From Bordetella parapertussis (GTDB lineage Bacteria; Pseudomonadota; Gammaproteobacteria; Burkholderiales; Burkholderiaceae_B): a stretch of 64,000 nucleotides of DNA. The DNA lies in assembly GCA_945865935.1 (NCBI GenBank), contig CAMBFI010000004.1, positions 62,001 through 126,000 of the forward strand, given 5' to 3'. Below are positions 54,332 through 62,443 of this stretch, piece after piece; within the stretch, counting starts at the first letter, position 1; each line of letters opens with the position of its first letter. The notes under the pieces are model-generated. The model worked only from the letters and a program-made list of their open reading frames with translations. It made no database searches and was not told the origin of the DNA. The translations under genes were made by a program, and so were the position numbers.

Positions 54332-55502
54332 GATTGTCGTGGCGGTTGACGCGTCTCGTATCCGATCGGGCGGTGGCGTTGCACACTTAATTGGAATTTT
54401 GAGTGTTGATCAAATTGATATTTTTGGCTTTAAAGAGATTCACGTTTGGAGCTATCAAAAACTACTCGATGCTATTCCTAATAGACCTTGGTTGTATAAG
54501 CATTATGTGGCGGATTCTGAGCGGTCCATCATTACGCAGTTAAGATGGCAAGCGGACAAGTTACCCCAAGAGATTCGAGCGCATGGGTGTGACATCCTGT
54601 TTTCAGCGGACGCAGGTACTGTATGTAGATTTGAACCCATGATTGTTCTTAATCAGAACATGCTTCCTTATGATGATGGGGTCTTGCGTTTGTTTGGATG
54701 GAGTAGGGATCGAATACAACAAAAGATAATCTATTATGTTCAAAAGCGAGCATTTCTCTCAGCGACAGCCTCTGTCTTTCTGACGCAACACGCAGCAGAT
54801 CAAGTTCAACGGCATACAGGTAAGTTAAAGCGAACGCGGATTATCCCGCATGGTGTAGGCCAAATTTTTAAAGACACACGCCATAGAGATGTCTGGCCGC
54901 AGGGGATCTCAGCGCCTATCAGGTGCTTATATGTATCACCAATACTCGAGTATAAGTATCAATGGGTTGTGGTGCGAGCGATTGAGGTTCTTCGTGATCG
55001 TGGACATAATCTTGCCCTTACTCTTGTAGGGGGAGGTGGTAGACGCGCGAAGAAAATGCTGGATAGACAACTTAATATTTCCGACCCTAAGCGGGAGTTT
55101 GTTCAAGTCTTAGAGTTTCTCCCGCACGTTGAAATCCCAGAATATATTGCCAATACAAATATTTTTATTTTCGCCTCAGGTTGTGAAACGTTTGGAATTT
55201 CTTTGCTCGAAGCGATGGCGGTAGGCGCACCAATAGCCAGCTCTAATCGCAGCAGCCTACCCGAAACATTAAAAGATGGGGGTGTTTATTTTGATCCTAG
55301 CGATCACTTATCGATTGCCCAGTCTATACAAGAACTAATTGATCAGCCCAATCTACGGGCCGAGATAGCAAAGCGTGCGACTAATATTTCTAGACAGTAC
55401 TCCTGGGAGCGATGCGCAGATGAGACTTGGCGATACGTAAGTCAAATATATAAAGATTATGACACCGCCGATCAAGTAAAAAAATCAAACATAGCATTCT
55501 GA
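54324..55502 (+). CDS. Glycosyltransferase family 4
   Basis: A 392-residue GT-B protein. It opens IVVAVDASRIRSGGGVAHLI, has CDILFSADAGTVCRF and QNMLPYD, and a donor domain with YVSPILEYKYQWVVVRAIEV, VLEFLPHVEIPEYIANTNIF and ASGCETFGISLLEAMAVGAP (E-x7-E), SSNRSSLPETLKDGGVYFDP. Enzymes with this N terminus are found in O-antigen loci as fucosyl- or mannosyltransferases, but the donor is not certain. TGATG overlap with the following GT2 gene. Confidence 0.87.
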   Translation: MSEIVVAVDASRIRSGGGVAHLIGILSVDQIDIFGFKEIHVWSYQKLLDAIPNRPWLYKHYVADSERSIITQLRWQADKLPQEIRAHGCDILFSADAGTVCRFEPMIVLNQNMLPYDDGVLRLFGWSRDRIQQKIIYYVQKRAFLSATASVFLTQHAADQVQRHTGKLKRTRIIPHGVGQIFKDTRHRDVWPQGISAPIRCLYVSPILEYKYQWVVVRAIEVLRDRGHNLALTLVGGGGRRAKKMLDRQLNISDPKREFVQVLEFLPHVEIPEYIANTNIFIFASGCETFGISLLEAMAVGAPIASSNRSSLPETLKDGGVYFDPSDHLSIAQSIQELIDQPNLRAEIAKRATNISRQYSWERCADETWRYVSQIYKDYDTADQVKKSNIAF

Positions 55503-56284
55503 TGAAAATTTCAATTGTGACGATTTCGTTTAATCAACGGGAGTACTTGAAGGAAAGTATTGAATCAGTCTTGTCACAAGAAGGCTGTTCGATCGAATAT
55601 ATCGTCGTAGACCCCGGCAGTACCGATGGTAGTCGGGAGCTCATCAACTCTTATGGCGACCGAATCATCAAAGTGTTTCAGCCAGATCATGGTCCCGCAG
55701 ATGGCTTGAATCAAGGCTTTAGTGTCGCGACTGGTGATATTTACGGATTTATTAATTCAGACGACTATCTTTTACCAAATGCCTTAGCTGCGATTAGGCG
55801 ATTTTTTGGCAATTCGCGACTAGACACGTTTGTCAGCGGAAAGGGGTTCACACAGTACCCGGATGGGCGTCGACAGCTTGTTAACCCTAGTTTGCTTAGT
55901 CGGCGTTCGATGCTCTGGCGATCAGCTGTGATTTTTCAGCAAGCAACATTTTTTCCAGCTACGCTATTCAATGCAGTTGAAGGGTTTAATGTTAAAAATA
56001 AAACCTGCTGGGATTATGAACTGTATCTAAAGTTTTTGATTAGTGGTGCATCGCATAAGCTTATTGATGACGAGTTGGCAGTGTTTCGTTTGCATGATCA
56101 ATCAATTTCTGGAACTGGCCGACTAAACGATTTGTATCTAGAAGAGCTGGATGGCTTGTTTCAACAATATGTAGGTCGAAGGCGAAACTGGTCCGACGGG
56201 TTGGCTACGATCTATTTACGTGCGGAGAGGGAGCTAAGACGGCGTATGGCGCACATCCGTTTTTTGTCTAAGAGATCCACTTGA
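55502..56284 (+). CDS. Glycosyltransferase family 2 (WcaA/WbbD-like)
   Basis: A 260-residue GT-A protein: MKISIVTISFNQREYLKESI, VVDPGSTDGSRELI, DHGPADGLNQGFSVATGDIY and the metal site FINSDDYLLP. The PGSTDG-ADGLNQGF combination is typical of a large group of O-antigen and exopolysaccharide transferases. It overlaps the preceding gene as TGATG and the next as TTGA. Donor unknown. Confidence 0.9.
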   Translation: MKISIVTISFNQREYLKESIESVLSQEGCSIEYIVVDPGSTDGSRELINSYGDRIIKVFQPDHGPADGLNQGFSVATGDIYGFINSDDYLLPNALAAIRRFFGNSRLDTFVSGKGFTQYPDGRRQLVNPSLLSRRSMLWRSAVIFQQATFFPATLFNAVEGFNVKNKTCWDYELYLKFLISGASHKLIDDELAVFRLHDQSISGTGRLNDLYLEELDGLFQQYVGRRRNWSDGLATIYLRAERELRRRMAHIRFLSKRST

Positions 56285-58119
56285 TTTCCTCAAGTATGGT
56301 CCTCAGCAATGCCATTATGGATTTTATAATCCTATCAGTAGTGCTTTTTCTTGTTGCACTAACCGCTGGCGGTTGGGGTAGGTTAACTTTTAGATTGATC
56401 GGGCTTGTATCGCCTAAGACACTAGATACCAGTTCAGTTTGGCTGGGATTCGCAGCCCTGTGTGCATTAGCGGAGCTACTGCAACTATTTGTACGACTCG
56501 ATGCGCTTGTCAGTGTAATTATTGTCATGATCGGGATAGGTGCCTATGCCACTGACAAACATTTTTCGACTGCAACCTGTGTTCGTGATAGCACCACTAT
56601 TTTCATAAAATACCGTTTGTTATTTTTGCTTGTCACGATTATCTTGATATTGTGGTGCCTACGCGCAATGGGCTCACCAAATAACGTAGATTCAGGCTTG
56701 TATCATTTTCAAACGATCCGCTGGCTAAACGAGCACCCCTTAATCACTGGATTGGCAAACGTACATTGGCGCTTTGCTTTTAATCAAAGTTATTTTGGAT
56801 TTCTCGCACTACTAAACTTTTATCCATTTTGGGGCAAAGGGTACGCCGCTGGGGGGATCTTTCTTCTGGCGCTATCACTATGTACTTTGATTGAAGTTGG
56901 TGTTCGACAAACCAAGTTGTGGCGATGGACGGTTGGCGGGGTATTGTTTGTGTATTTTGGCTATGTGGCCGGAACAATATCGAGCCCTGCCCCAGACATA
57001 GCGATTGGGTTAGTCGAAATAGCGATTGCATTACTTTTGATGCGAATTGCATTCTCCGCAACGAGTACAGCACAAACAGACCGTGACTTTGTAGTGGTGG
57101 TAGCACTCTGCTTTACAGCCGTGACGATAAAACTTAGCGGCATAGCATTTGGCGCTATTAGCATCTTGTGTGGACTGATCTTTATAAAGGGTAAATTAAA
57201 TGCGGGAGCATCATCATCAGCACGGTTAGCCGGTTTGATTTTGGTTGCGACGATTGTCCACAGCATTCGAAGTTATATTTTGTCAGGCACGATTATGTTT
57301 CCAAGTACGGCATTTGCCCTGCTTGACAAGGAGTGGTCACTACAGCTTTCTCAGATACTGTTTGAGAAAGATTTGATTCTAAGTTTTGCGAGAAGGCCAG
57401 ATATCTTAAATCCTGCAATTGTTCTTGGTAATTGGGAGTGGTTGCCGGAGTGGTTTGATCGTATGACGGTCGATATTATTAGTATGTTTGTCGTAGCCTT
57501 TTCTACCATGCTGGTTAGCATCGTAGGTGCGATTTTTATTCAGCAAAATTATGAGTCAAAGCGGCTTAACATGCTGTACTTGCCGCTAGTTGGTAGTGTA
57601 TTTTTTTGGTTTCTAACCGCACCCGATCTAAGATTTTTAGGCGCAGTGCTGCCACTCTTTCTCGCAACGGGACTTTGGTTAGCGATTAGACAAGTTCAAC
57701 TCACGCCGATCGGGCAAAAACTAGGGCCTTACGCCATACCCAAGGGAGGTGAGGTGGCATTAGCTTGTGTTCTGCTCGCCTTATCTACAAAGCTGTTAGG
57801 TGTCCGAGCAGTTTCATTGGAGGGCTGGCAGTCGATACCTCAAGTAAACGCAGAGCTCAGGCGAACGGATTCTGGTTTCTATATTTTTGTCCCTGACGGT
57901 GGCGGCTTTTGTTGGGACCATCCATTGCCCTGTGCCCCTATATTTCATCCTAACTTGCGTTTCAAGGACGCTCCGTGGACGGTTATCGGAACAGATCTGA
58001 CGATAGAGAGGAAGTACTTCACAACCAAAACAAATCCTGACCCAACAGTAAATCAGATTTATCGATTTATTCCAGAAAGAGATAGCCAAGCTCCGTCTAA
58101 TAAGCCCATTTCGAAATGA
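56281..58119 (+). CDS. Polytopic membrane protein, resembles the LIC_10190 family
   Basis: A 612-residue protein with about 12 transmembrane helices. The start is a TTG overlapping the previous stop; an ATG at 56296 is an alternative. The loop after the third helix contains SGLYHFQTIRWLNEH and GLANVHWRFAFNQSYFGF, a pattern I associate with LIC_10190-type membrane proteins of O-antigen loci. The C-terminal ~80 residues are soluble. It has the size and topology of GT-C glycosyltransferases or O-unit polymerases, and an Asp in the first large loop (NVDSGLYH) could be catalytic. Function is unproven. Confidence 0.62.
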   Translation: MISSSMVLSNAIMDFIILSVVLFLVALTAGGWGRLTFRLIGLVSPKTLDTSSVWLGFAALCALAELLQLFVRLDALVSVIIVMIGIGAYATDKHFSTATCVRDSTTIFIKYRLLFLLVTIILILWCLRAMGSPNNVDSGLYHFQTIRWLNEHPLITGLANVHWRFAFNQSYFGFLALLNFYPFWGKGYAAGGIFLLALSLCTLIEVGVRQTKLWRWTVGGVLFVYFGYVAGTISSPAPDIAIGLVEIAIALLLMRIAFSATSTAQTDRDFVVVVALCFTAVTIKLSGIAFGAISILCGLIFIKGKLNAGASSSARLAGLILVATIVHSIRSYILSGTIMFPSTAFALLDKEWSLQLSQILFEKDLILSFARRPDILNPAIVLGNWEWLPEWFDRMTVDIISMFVVAFSTMLVSIVGAIFIQQNYESKRLNMLYLPLVGSVFFWFLTAPDLRFLGAVLPLFLATGLWLAIRQVQLTPIGQKLGPYAIPKGGEVALACVLLALSTKLLGVRAVSLEGWQSIPQVNAELRRTDSGFYIFVPDGGGFCWDHPLPCAPIFHPNLRFKDAPWTVIGTDLTIERKYFTTKTNPDPTVNQIYRFIPERDSQAPSNKPISK

Positions 58120-59405
58120 GAAAGATGACAAGTCTTCTTCGGCGTATGCGAAATAAAGTGGTGCGCATGGTTTTATGGCCTTTTCATAGGATTAAGCACG
58201 TCCTCTGCCAAGTGATTACTCGAATCTTTGATCTGATGTTTGACGGTGGATGGCTAATTGATCGTCTCTACCGTAGTCGATTAGATATTAGGTCCGTATT
58301 ACTTATTAGACTAGATCTAATTGGTGACTTTACCCTTTGGCTAGATAGTGCTGCCGTATACCGCGAAATTTATCCCGATCGGAAATTGGTTTTGTGTGCG
58401 AACCGATTGTGGGCAGAACTTGCCCGACAGCAGCCTTACTGGGATGAGGTGATTGAAGTGGACATTGATCGGCTCCGCACCGATCAAATATATAGTTTGA
58501 AGTTAATGGTTCGCTTGCATTGGCGAGGCTTTAATGTTGCTATTCAACCAACCTTTTCGCGCGAAATTGTTGTCGATAGACTAGTGAGAGCGACGGGTGC
58601 GATTGAGAGAATCGGACAGCAGGGCGACGCAAGTAATCTTAATGCGTTAGATAAGAAAATAACCGATGGATGGTACACGCGGTTAATCTTTGCTGGCATA
58701 TCGCAATCGATGGAGCTTCAGAAAAATGCTGAGTTTGTCAGAGCTCTCGGTGCCAATAGCTTTCGAAGTAGTGTTGGACACTTAATTTTCCCATTTCCGA
58801 AAACCGTTTTTTTTGAATCTGATAAAGCGTATGTTGTGATCTGTCCTAGCGCCTCGTGGATGCCTAAAGCATGGCCGGCTGATAAATTTGCACACTTGGC
58901 TCAGGATCTGTACTTACAACAAAACCTGAGAATCGTGTTGTGCGGCGCTCCAGCGGACCATGCGCTGTGCGAGCGTATTGTGCGCGCGACAAAAACACCC
59001 ATCGATAATCTGGCGGGACAGACGTCGCTCATACAGTTGCTGGAAGTGATCGCTGGCGCAAGCTTGGTGATTTCTAATGATTCGGGCAATATTCATCTAG
59101 CAGCTGCGCTTCGGATACCGTCGGTATGTATCGTCGGAGGTGGGCACGCCACACGATTCTTGCCCTATGTCGTCGATAATAATCAAGACTGCGTGCTCCC
59201 CAGCGTCGCGTTACATTATATGGATTGCTTTGGCTGTGGTTGGCAGTGTAAGTTCCCAATCAAGGTTGGTGACCCAGTTCCGTGTGTATCCAACATTGAA
59301 TTGTCAACAGTGATGACACTGTGTCGGAATATGCTAACGCGTACGCCGCCTGGCGCCTCTCCAAAGCCGAGTTACGAACACGTACAGATTAAACATGATA
59401 CTTAG
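58116..59405 (+). CDS. Glycosyltransferase family 9 (heptosyltransferase-like)
   Basis: A 429-residue GT-B protein. An N-terminal extension of ~60 basic residues precedes VLLIRLDLIGDFTLWLDSAA, which matches the opening of ADP-heptose:LPS heptosyltransferases. The donor domain has VVICPSASWMPKAWPADKFA and SNDSGNIHLAAALRIPSVCI, the conserved D-S-G-x-x-H-x-A-A motif. GT9 outside the core locus may use other donors. It starts in the stop codon of the membrane protein (ATGA) and overlaps the next gene by 11 bases. Confidence 0.88.
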   Translation: MRKMTSLLRRMRNKVVRMVLWPFHRIKHVLCQVITRIFDLMFDGGWLIDRLYRSRLDIRSVLLIRLDLIGDFTLWLDSAAVYREIYPDRKLVLCANRLWAELARQQPYWDEVIEVDIDRLRTDQIYSLKLMVRLHWRGFNVAIQPTFSREIVVDRLVRATGAIERIGQQGDASNLNALDKKITDGWYTRLIFAGISQSMELQKNAEFVRALGANSFRSSVGHLIFPFPKTVFFESDKAYVVICPSASWMPKAWPADKFAHLAQDLYLQQNLRIVLCGAPADHALCERIVRATKTPIDNLAGQTSLIQLLEVIAGASLVISNDSGNIHLAAALRIPSVCIVGGGHATRFLPYVVDNNQDCVLPSVALHYMDCFGCGWQCKFPIKVGDPVPCVSNIELSTVMTLCRNMLTRTPPGASPKPSYEHVQIKHDT

Positions 59406-61449
59406 CAAGATGCCGTTTGCTGGAAAGTTGCAATGGCTGGTGACACTCGCGGCCATCATGCTTGGCTTTGGTGCGGTGCTGGTTGTTGTGCTCAGCTATC
59501 TTTATGGATATCTCCAGCCCGTCCGATGGCCAACGCTGTTTTATTTTTGGTTGGCTTTTTTCGTGACACTTTATTCAGAGCGCAAGGGCGTCATGTTGTT
59601 GGTGTTCGCACTGCCGCTCGTCCCCCAACTACATTGGCAGCTTCAGTTCTTTTTTCGTCCGGCAGTACCCTACTTTGTGACTAGCGCGGGTATTGATTTG
59701 GTTACAGGCTTGATAACGGCCTTTCTTGTTGGCCATATAGTGCGCCGCAAAGAAGTTTGCTTCAATCGATTCGTTACCCCTCTACCTGTTGCGATTCTTG
59801 CGGTATTGATTTGTCTCTCAACCGTATTAGCAATTGCTCGAAACTTGTGGCAATCCACAAGTGAATTCTTAATTGTCCCGTTTATTAATCAAGCGCTACG
59901 ATTCAAGCTGTTTATGCGGGGGAATGATTTTTCGCCGATTGCGGACTGGCTGGCTATTTCGATCGGACTGCTTCTTTTACTGATTCTGGCGAACTGGCTT
60001 AAAGGAAAGGCAGATAAAGAGGAGCTGATTTTTAAGCCCACAGTTCTCTCATTGAGTATTTCAGCGTCGTATGGAATTTTTCAAGCACTCACTGCAGTAG
60101 GCTTGCCGACAGCTGCGGCTGAGTACCGCCCAGACAGCTTCGGATACAGCGCGTTTGGCTTCCAGCCCGACATACACGCATATGCAGCCCATATGATCCT
60201 TGGGGCAGTTGGCCTATTTGGTGTGTTGACTCGGCTGAAATCTGATCGATGGCGGCATTTTACTTACGCAGTCATTATTCTGTGCTGGATTGCTCTGTTC
60301 CTGAGTAAGTCGAGAGCCTCGTTGCTATTTAGCATGGTTATATTGCTTATTATCGGGTTTTTTTCTATCCGCCGCATTTTTCAAAGGCAAACCGAAAGTG
60401 CTCTCTTTGTATTGGTGGGGCTCGGACTTGGTGGCGTCGTACTCGTGCTATGGCTAAGCCCGTGGCTAAGCGATTTAGTTTTCCAGATTACAGATATGAG
60501 ATCTTTGACGTTTGATCAAATCAATCTACTGTCTAGTCGGCGGTTAGAGCTCTTTATCAGTGCGATTAGGATGTTTCTAGAATATCCGCTTTTGGGTCTT
60601 GGCCAGGGTAATTTTCTACTTAGTTCAGCAGTTGTCCCATTTAGTCATTCGGCATGGATGGCTCAGTCTGGCGGAGAGAACGCGCATAATTACTTTTTGC
60701 AAGCGCTTGCAGATACCGGAGTAATTGGCTTCGCTTGTTATTTTGCAGTTTTGATGTGGCCTGTTTGCCGCACTCGCTCGCTAAGCGTTCTGGTGCCCGT
60801 AAGCATAGCGACCATGAGCCTCTTTTTAGGGAATTTGTATTCCCACTCCTTCCTTATCCGCGAAAACTTACTACTGTTGTGCGTTTTTATGGCGCTAGCG
60901 TATTCCTACGCACTGCCTGCGGTTCAAAACACGGCGAGTGAAGGCGAGCATACATTTTCGCGCTGTAAGGTGCCGGTGAAATTCGCTTATCTAGTCGGCT
61001 TGGCTATTGTTGTCGTGATCCCACTGGCTGTTCGAGAGATTATTGTTTCATTTGACCGGATTCCATTTCAGAAGGCGAGCAGGTGTATACACCCCTCGCC
61101 GATACGAGGTGATGGGTGGACAACGGGGCTCGTGACGATTCCCTTAGCTTCGTCGCAAAATGGTGTCAGGATATCGGCAGATGTCAGCGGTATTCCCGCG
61201 CAGTACTCCGCCCGAAATGTTAATGCAGTGCTAGAAGATGATATGGGCGCAGTATTATTGAGCCGAAATTTTTCTGTATTGGAAGGGCGTGTTGAAATCG
61301 AAATAGCTTTACCGAACTTTTATAAGAACTTAGCAAAACCATCGCGTGTCTTATTGGTCGTTGACCGCTGCTATACGCCGAGCAACTTAAGTGTGAGCGA
61401 AGATCACATTCGCTTGGGCATCCACATCAATAATATTGAACGATATTAA
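59395..61449 (+). CDS. Large O-antigen polymerase/ligase (Wzy_C/WaaL family) with C-terminal beta domain, copy B
   Basis: A 684-residue paralog of the protein at 34238. About 12 helices are followed by a ~130-residue soluble C-terminal domain. Shared features are FGYSAFGFQPDIHAYAAHMI (copy A: FGFAALGFQPDLHAFAGHML), SKSRASLLF, LLGLGQGNFLLS, GENAHNYFLQALADTGVIGF, the short loop NLYSHSFLIRENLLL, and in the tail WTTGLV, a CYTPSNL/CFVPRNF segment and a final LGIHINNIE. The conserved Cys pair in the tail could form a disulfide in the periplasm. Polymerase, ligase or protein glycosyltransferase roles are all possible. Confidence 0.83.
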   Translation: MILSKMPFAGKLQWLVTLAAIMLGFGAVLVVVLSYLYGYLQPVRWPTLFYFWLAFFVTLYSERKGVMLLVFALPLVPQLHWQLQFFFRPAVPYFVTSAGIDLVTGLITAFLVGHIVRRKEVCFNRFVTPLPVAILAVLICLSTVLAIARNLWQSTSEFLIVPFINQALRFKLFMRGNDFSPIADWLAISIGLLLLLILANWLKGKADKEELIFKPTVLSLSISASYGIFQALTAVGLPTAAAEYRPDSFGYSAFGFQPDIHAYAAHMILGAVGLFGVLTRLKSDRWRHFTYAVIILCWIALFLSKSRASLLFSMVILLIIGFFSIRRIFQRQTESALFVLVGLGLGGVVLVLWLSPWLSDLVFQITDMRSLTFDQINLLSSRRLELFISAIRMFLEYPLLGLGQGNFLLSSAVVPFSHSAWMAQSGGENAHNYFLQALADTGVIGFACYFAVLMWPVCRTRSLSVLVPVSIATMSLFLGNLYSHSFLIRENLLLLCVFMALAYSYALPAVQNTASEGEHTFSRCKVPVKFAYLVGLAIVVVIPLAVREIIVSFDRIPFQKASRCIHPSPIRGDGWTTGLVTIPLASSQNGVRISADVSGIPAQYSARNVNAVLEDDMGAVLLSRNFSVLEGRVEIEIALPNFYKNLAKPSRVLLVVDRCYTPSNLSVSEDHIRLGIHINNIERY

Positions 61450-61466
61450 TTTCTGGATTTGCGGAT

Positions 61467-62408
61467 ATGACAACCGTTTTGGTAACCGGAGCTAACGGAT
61501 TTATTGGGTCTGCGATTCTGACCAAGCTCCAGCTGAGCCAACAGTACTCCATTCGGGCCGCAGTTCGAAAGTCAGTCGTCCTCTACCAAGACCACATCCA
61601 TGTTTATGAAAACTTAGAGCTTGCATCAAACACCAATTGGATAAGTGCACTTTCCTCGGTCGACGTCGTTATTCACTGTGCGGCGCGTGCGCATCTATTA
61701 AAAGACACCTCTGTAGAACCGCTTGCCGACTTTAGGCGAGTGAATACAGAAGCAACCTTGAGCCTTGCTCATCAGGCGGCGCAGGCTGGAGTAAAGCGAT
61801 TTATTTTTTTGAGTAGCCTAGGCGTCAATGGTGCGGAAACAAAAACTCGGCCATTCACGGCAGACGATATTCCTAACCCTCATTCCCCTTACGCGCAGTC
61901 AAAATTTGAGGCGGAAGTTGCATTAATGAATCTTGCGGCAAAGACCAATATGCAGGTCGTTATTGTGCGCCCACCGCTTGTTTACGGCCCTAACGCACCA
62001 GGTAATTTTGGCGCATTATGTCGGTTAGTACAAAAAGGGCTGCCACTACCCTTAGGCTGGATAAACAACAGTCGAAGCTTTATTTTTTTAGATAACTTAG
62101 TGGATTTAATACATCGCTGTATCGATCACCCAAATGCGGCAAATCAAATATTTCTAGCCTCTGACGACGAGGACTTATCAACAACTGAATTGCTCAAAAA
62201 AATGGGTGCTGCTTTTGACCAGAGGATGATCTTATTACCGATACCGGTTTCCGTTCTTAAGATTGCTGCCCAATTTTTGGGCAAGAGCAAGCAAGCACAG
62301 CAACTATTAGGATCGTTACAGGTGGATATAGAAAAAACGAAGTTGATGCTTGCTTGGCGGCCCCCTTTGAGCGTCGAGCAGGGACTCCATAAGACCGCAA
62401 AATATTAG
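61467..62408 (+). CDS. NAD-dependent epimerase/reductase, WbpV/QuiNAc-type 4-ketoreductase
   Basis: A 313-residue extended SDR. It shows VLVTGANGFIGSAIL, VIHCAARAHLLKD, FLSSLGVNGAET, SPYAQSKFEAE (Y-x3-K) and VRPPLVYGP. The AARAHLL and SSLGVNG segments are typical of WbpV/WbjF-like reductases that act on UDP-4-keto-6-deoxy-HexNAc, the product of WbpM-type dehydratases, to give UDP-QuiNAc or UDP-FucNAc. A WbpM-like gene lies convergent 35 bases away, which supports this. It is the last gene of the plus-strand cluster. Confidence 0.83.
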   Translation: MTTVLVTGANGFIGSAILTKLQLSQQYSIRAAVRKSVVLYQDHIHVYENLELASNTNWISALSSVDVVIHCAARAHLLKDTSVEPLADFRRVNTEATLSLAHQAAQAGVKRFIFLSSLGVNGAETKTRPFTADDIPNPHSPYAQSKFEAEVALMNLAAKTNMQVVIVRPPLVYGPNAPGNFGALCRLVQKGLPLPLGWINNSRSFIFLDNLVDLIHRCIDHPNAANQIFLASDDEDLSTTELLKKMGAAFDQRMILLPIPVSVLKIAAQFLGKSKQAQQLLGSLQVDIEKTKLMLAWRPPLSVEQGLHKTAKY

Positions 62409-62443
62409 CAGAAGGTATAACAGCCGCTGGCATCTTAGATAAA

